A DNA stretch of 64,000 nt, from NCBI GenBank assembly GCA_900129595.1, contig FQWG01000024.1, positions 20,487 to 84,486 on the forward strand. The letters run 5' to 3'. This document shows positions 61,995 through 64,000 of the stretch, piece after piece. The position numbers and the translations under genes were made by a program. Source of the stretch: Flavobacterium frigidimaris. Its GTDB lineage: Bacteria > Bacteroidota > Bacteroidia > Flavobacteriales > Flavobacteriaceae. The notes beneath the pieces are model-generated. The model was not told the DNA's origin and made no database searches. It saw only the letters and a program-made list of their open reading frames with translations. Positions within the stretch are counted from its first letter, which is position 1, and the number at the start of each line of letters is the position of its first letter.

Positions 61995-63095
61995 ATGAGG
62001 TTTATCAGATTTCAGTTTTATTTTGTTGGCTTTCTTTTTTTTTCATCCTTACAAGCGCAGTCTAAAAAGTACACGATTCATACCGTAGCTTTTTATAATT
62101 TCGAAAATCTTTTCGACACGATAAATGATCCTATAACCCATGATGACGAATGGACACCAGACGGAGCGCAACATTGGACAAAAGAAAAGTATGAGCAAAA
62201 ATTAAAAAATCTTTCAAAGGTTTTATCAGCAATAGGAACTCCGGAAAATCCTAATGCGCCAACATTAATCGGAGGTTCTGAAATAGAAAACCGTGGCGTT
62301 CTGGAGGACCTGATCAAAGAACCCAAATTGCAAAATTTTGATTATGGAATCATTCATTTTGATTCGCCTGATAAACGCGGAATCGATGTGGCATTATTGT
62401 ACCAAAAGAAATATTTCAAACCAACTTCTTATTCGAATATACCTTTGTATCTCTATAAAAATAACGCCATTGTAAAAGAGGAAAATAAAGAAGAGACAGA
62501 CGATGAACTCGAAATAAAGACAGAAAATAATAATCGAATTTTTACAAGAGATCAACTTCTAATAACCGGTTTTCTGGAAGGGGAAGAGATTCATATTATC
62601 GTTAATCACTGGCCATCGAGATCAGGAGGAGAAAAGAAAAGCAGTCCGTTTCGTGAAGCGGCAGGAAATCTAAACAGAAGAATTATCGACTCGCTTCAGC
62701 GTATAAACCCTAATGCAAAAGTGATTACAATGGGAGATTTAAATGACGGTCCGTTCAACCGAAGTGTAAAAGTAGCCTTGGGAGCAAAGGCAAAAAAGAG
62801 TGAAGTTCCCGAATTCGGAGTTTTTAATCCGTTCGAAGAAATGGCAAAAAAAGGCATGGGAACAATTGCCTTTAGGGATTCCTGGGATATTTTTGACCAG
62901 ATTATAATCACGGAGTCTCTTATACAACCCGATTTTTCTACCTTCAAATTCTGGAAAGCAGGCATTTTCAACAGGCCATTTTTGATTCAGACTTCAGGAC
63001 AATATAAAGGTTATCCGTTACGGCACAGTTTAACCGAAGTTGGTTTTAGCGATCATTTCCCTGTTTATATTTATTTGATAAAAGAGATGCAATAG
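61995..63095 (+). CDS. secreted endonuclease/exonuclease/phosphatase family protein
   Basis: 366 residues with a signal peptide ending SSLQAQ (about 22). The EEP catalytic set is present: AFYNFENLFDTIND, Glu in GGSEIENRGVLEDL, NHWPSRSGGE, MGDLNDGPFNRS (Asp-x-Asn) and the terminal SDHFPVYIYL. Such secreted members may be phosphodiesterases or nucleases. Two hairpins follow. Confidence 0.9.
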   Translation: MRFIRFQFYFVGFLFFSSLQAQSKKYTIHTVAFYNFENLFDTINDPITHDDEWTPDGAQHWTKEKYEQKLKNLSKVLSAIGTPENPNAPTLIGGSEIENRGVLEDLIKEPKLQNFDYGIIHFDSPDKRGIDVALLYQKKYFKPTSYSNIPLYLYKNNAIVKEENKEETDDELEIKTENNNRIFTRDQLLITGFLEGEEIHIIVNHWPSRSGGEKKSSPFREAAGNLNRRIIDSLQRINPNAKVITMGDLNDGPFNRSVKVALGAKAKKSEVPEFGVFNPFEEMAKKGMGTIAFRDSWDIFDQIIITESLIQPDFSTFKFWKAGIFNRPFLIQTSGQYKGYPLRHSLTEVGFSDHFPVYIYLIKEMQ

Positions 63096-63098
63096 TTT

Positions 63099-63156
63099 TC
63101 AGTTTACAGTCACAGTTTTCAGAATATTGTAACTGTAAACTGTGACTGTAAACTGA
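63099..63156. terminator. 19-bp perfect inverted repeat after the EEP gene
   Basis: TCAGTTTACAGTCACAGTT (63099-63117) and its exact complement (63138-63156) with a 20-base loop. It ends 46 bases before the HAAO gene and contains short CTGTAAACTG direct repeats. Confidence 0.6.
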
Positions 63157-63202
63157 TCACTTTTTACTAACTTAGCTTCATAGAAACCCAGTACCAATTA
63201 AG

Positions 63203-63742
63203 ATGTCAATAGCAAAACCTTTCAACCTGAATAAATGGATCGACGAAAACCGTCATTTATTGAAACCACCAGTTGCAAATAAGAATATTTATGTAGATTC
63301 AGGCGATTATATCGTGATGATTGTTGCAGGACCAAATGCCCGTAAAGACTATCACTATAACGAAACAGAAGAGCTTTTTTATCAATTAGAAGGAAGCATA
63401 AAAGTGGTCATTCAGGAAGATGGCGAACGTAAAGAAATGGAATTAAATGCCGGCGATATGTACCTGCATCCCGCAAAAATTCCCCATTCTCCAGTTCGTT
63501 CAGAAGGTTCTATAGGTTTGGTAATCGAACGAAAACGTGTCGGAAAAGGATATACAGACGGATTACTTTGGCATTGTGACAATTGCAATCATAAGCTTTA
63601 TGAAGTGTTGTTTGAACTGCACAATATCGAGAAAGATTTCCTGCCGCATTTCGAACATTTCTATAATTCCTTAGAACTTAGAACCTGCGATAATTGTGGC
63701 ACTGTAATGGAATCTGATCCAAGATTTGTTGCGAAGAAGTAA
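63203..63742 (+). CDS. nbaC: 3-hydroxyanthranilate 3,4-dioxygenase
   Basis: 179 residues of the cupin fold with the HAAO iron ligands (YHYNETEELFYQLEG: His and Glu; and HPAKIPHSPVRS: His). The C-terminal pair CDNCNHKLYE and CDNCGTVMES form the rubredoxin-like second iron site of bacterial HAAO. It opens the ring of 3-hydroxyanthranilate in the tryptophan-to-NAD/quinolinate pathway. No kyn gene adjoins on the left; the right side is outside the window. Confidence 0.95.
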   Translation: MSIAKPFNLNKWIDENRHLLKPPVANKNIYVDSGDYIVMIVAGPNARKDYHYNETEELFYQLEGSIKVVIQEDGERKEMELNAGDMYLHPAKIPHSPVRSEGSIGLVIERKRVGKGYTDGLLWHCDNCNHKLYEVLFELHNIEKDFLPHFEHFYNSLELRTCDNCGTVMESDPRFVAKK

Positions 63743-63759
63743 TATATTGAATAACATAT

Positions 63760-63787
63760 CCTAACAGGTTTTTTAAAACCTGTTAGG
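63760..63787 (+). terminator. terminator after the HAAO gene
   Basis: CCTAACAGGTTTT pairs exactly with AAAACCTGTTAGG, 17 bases after the stop. The tail is only weakly T-rich. Confidence 0.75.
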
Positions 63788-63841
63788 TATTATAGAATTA
63801 GAAATTTCTAAATTAGAATTTCAGTTTTTTTCAGGAGCTAT

Positions 63842-63906
63842 TTCCCGCTATCCGTTTCAATCTTTTCCTGGCTAAAGAAGCCAGAAAAAGGATTTCCACT
63901 TCTATC
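63842..63906. repeat. REP-like element, family B, copy 2
   Basis: TCCCGCTATCCGTTTCAATC, a hairpin (CTGGCT/AGCCAG), then AAAAAGGATTTCCACTTCTATC. Same frame as 45576-45643 with an unrelated hairpin. Confidence 0.65.
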
Positions 63907-63950
63907 CTACCGTCTGGACACAAATATTTATATTTGGCAAAAAATAAATT

Positions 63951-64000
63951 TTGAGAGAAAGACAATTAAGGGATATAAAAGATCAGCGTTTATTGAAGAG
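63951..64000 (+). CDS. possible start of a next gene
   Basis: A frame opens at TTG 63951 (LRERQLRDIKDQRL) and remains open to the window end, behind a TATATTTG at 63929-63936. Too short to identify or to confirm. Confidence 0.3.
   Translation, partial: MRERQLRDIKDQRLLK

Overview
The window looks like a chromosomal segment of a Flavobacterium-type Bacteroidota species. The DNA is AT-rich, and many transcription units carry the Bacteroidota -7 element TAnnTTTG a short distance before the start codon. Lineage-typical families are frequent: a SusC/SusD/SusE system, a C-terminal type IX secretion signal, DUF3078, DUF2480, DUF5683, SDR-type threonine dehydrogenase and S66 LD-carboxypeptidase. I see no phage, integron, transposase, CRISPR array or rRNA operon.

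Layout. 1-4.7 kb: the 3' part of an outer-membrane beta-barrel gene, a secreted C1 cysteine peptidase, and two paralogous secreted TPR-like proteins. 4.8-5.6 kb: two intact tRNA-Asn genes followed by two broken tRNA-Asn 3' halves that flank a GIY-YIG ORF. 5.6-11.4 kb: rseP, an unlisted 39-codon double-glycine leader peptide (7322-7441), an old-yellow-enzyme reductase, a Gfo/Idh/MocA oxidoreductase and an MFS transporter. 11.6-13.5 kb: a decayed tandem pair of paralogous secreted/lipoprotein genes, one chimeric with a nonsense codon and one frameshifted at an A9 tract. 13.7-16 kb: a secreted hypothetical protein and hflX.

16.2-27.1 kb is a large SUF iron-sulfur cluster region on the minus strand: sufA, sufB, an FMN reductase, sufC, a four-helix-bundle gene, sufD, then (after a plus-strand serine hydrolase) sufS, a small lipoprotein, sufE, a sufT-like DUF59 gene, DUF2480 and DUF3078. 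SufS and SufE mobilise sulfur, SufB, SufC and SufD build the cluster, and SufA and the DUF59 protein probably carry or mature it. The four-helix-bundle gene lies between 22-bp perfect direct repeats and looks like a small insertion in the operon.

27.4-47.1 kb: a membrane-anchored coiled-coil protein, a metallo-beta-lactamase-fold hydrolase, a two-gene unit encoding a 1976-residue leucine-rich-repeat T9SS cargo protein and a fibronectin-III lipoprotein, a subtilisin-like peptidase, an M1 aminopeptidase, threonine dehydrogenase, mfd, a DUF6169-like gene with an overlapping 32-codon partner, and a DUF5683 protein.

47.2-59.2 kb is an alpha-glucan utilisation locus on the minus strand: ECF sigma factor, FecR-type anti-sigma factor, SusC with an N-terminal STN domain, SusD, SusE-like, GH13 amylase and GH97 alpha-glucosidase. 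It appears to be switched by trans-envelope sigma/anti-sigma signalling rather than by a SusR-type regulator. 59.5-64 kb: an ACT-like protein, YraN, LD-carboxypeptidase, an endonuclease/exonuclease/phosphatase protein and 3-hydroxyanthranilate dioxygenase.

Intergenic regions are rich in dispersed palindromic elements of at least three families. The observations most worth following are the double-glycine peptide, the two roughly 400-bp direct-repeat-bounded cassettes (GIY-YIG and four-helix-bundle), the decayed paralogous lipoprotein pair, the overlapping small ORF plus DUF6169 pair, and the repeat families.
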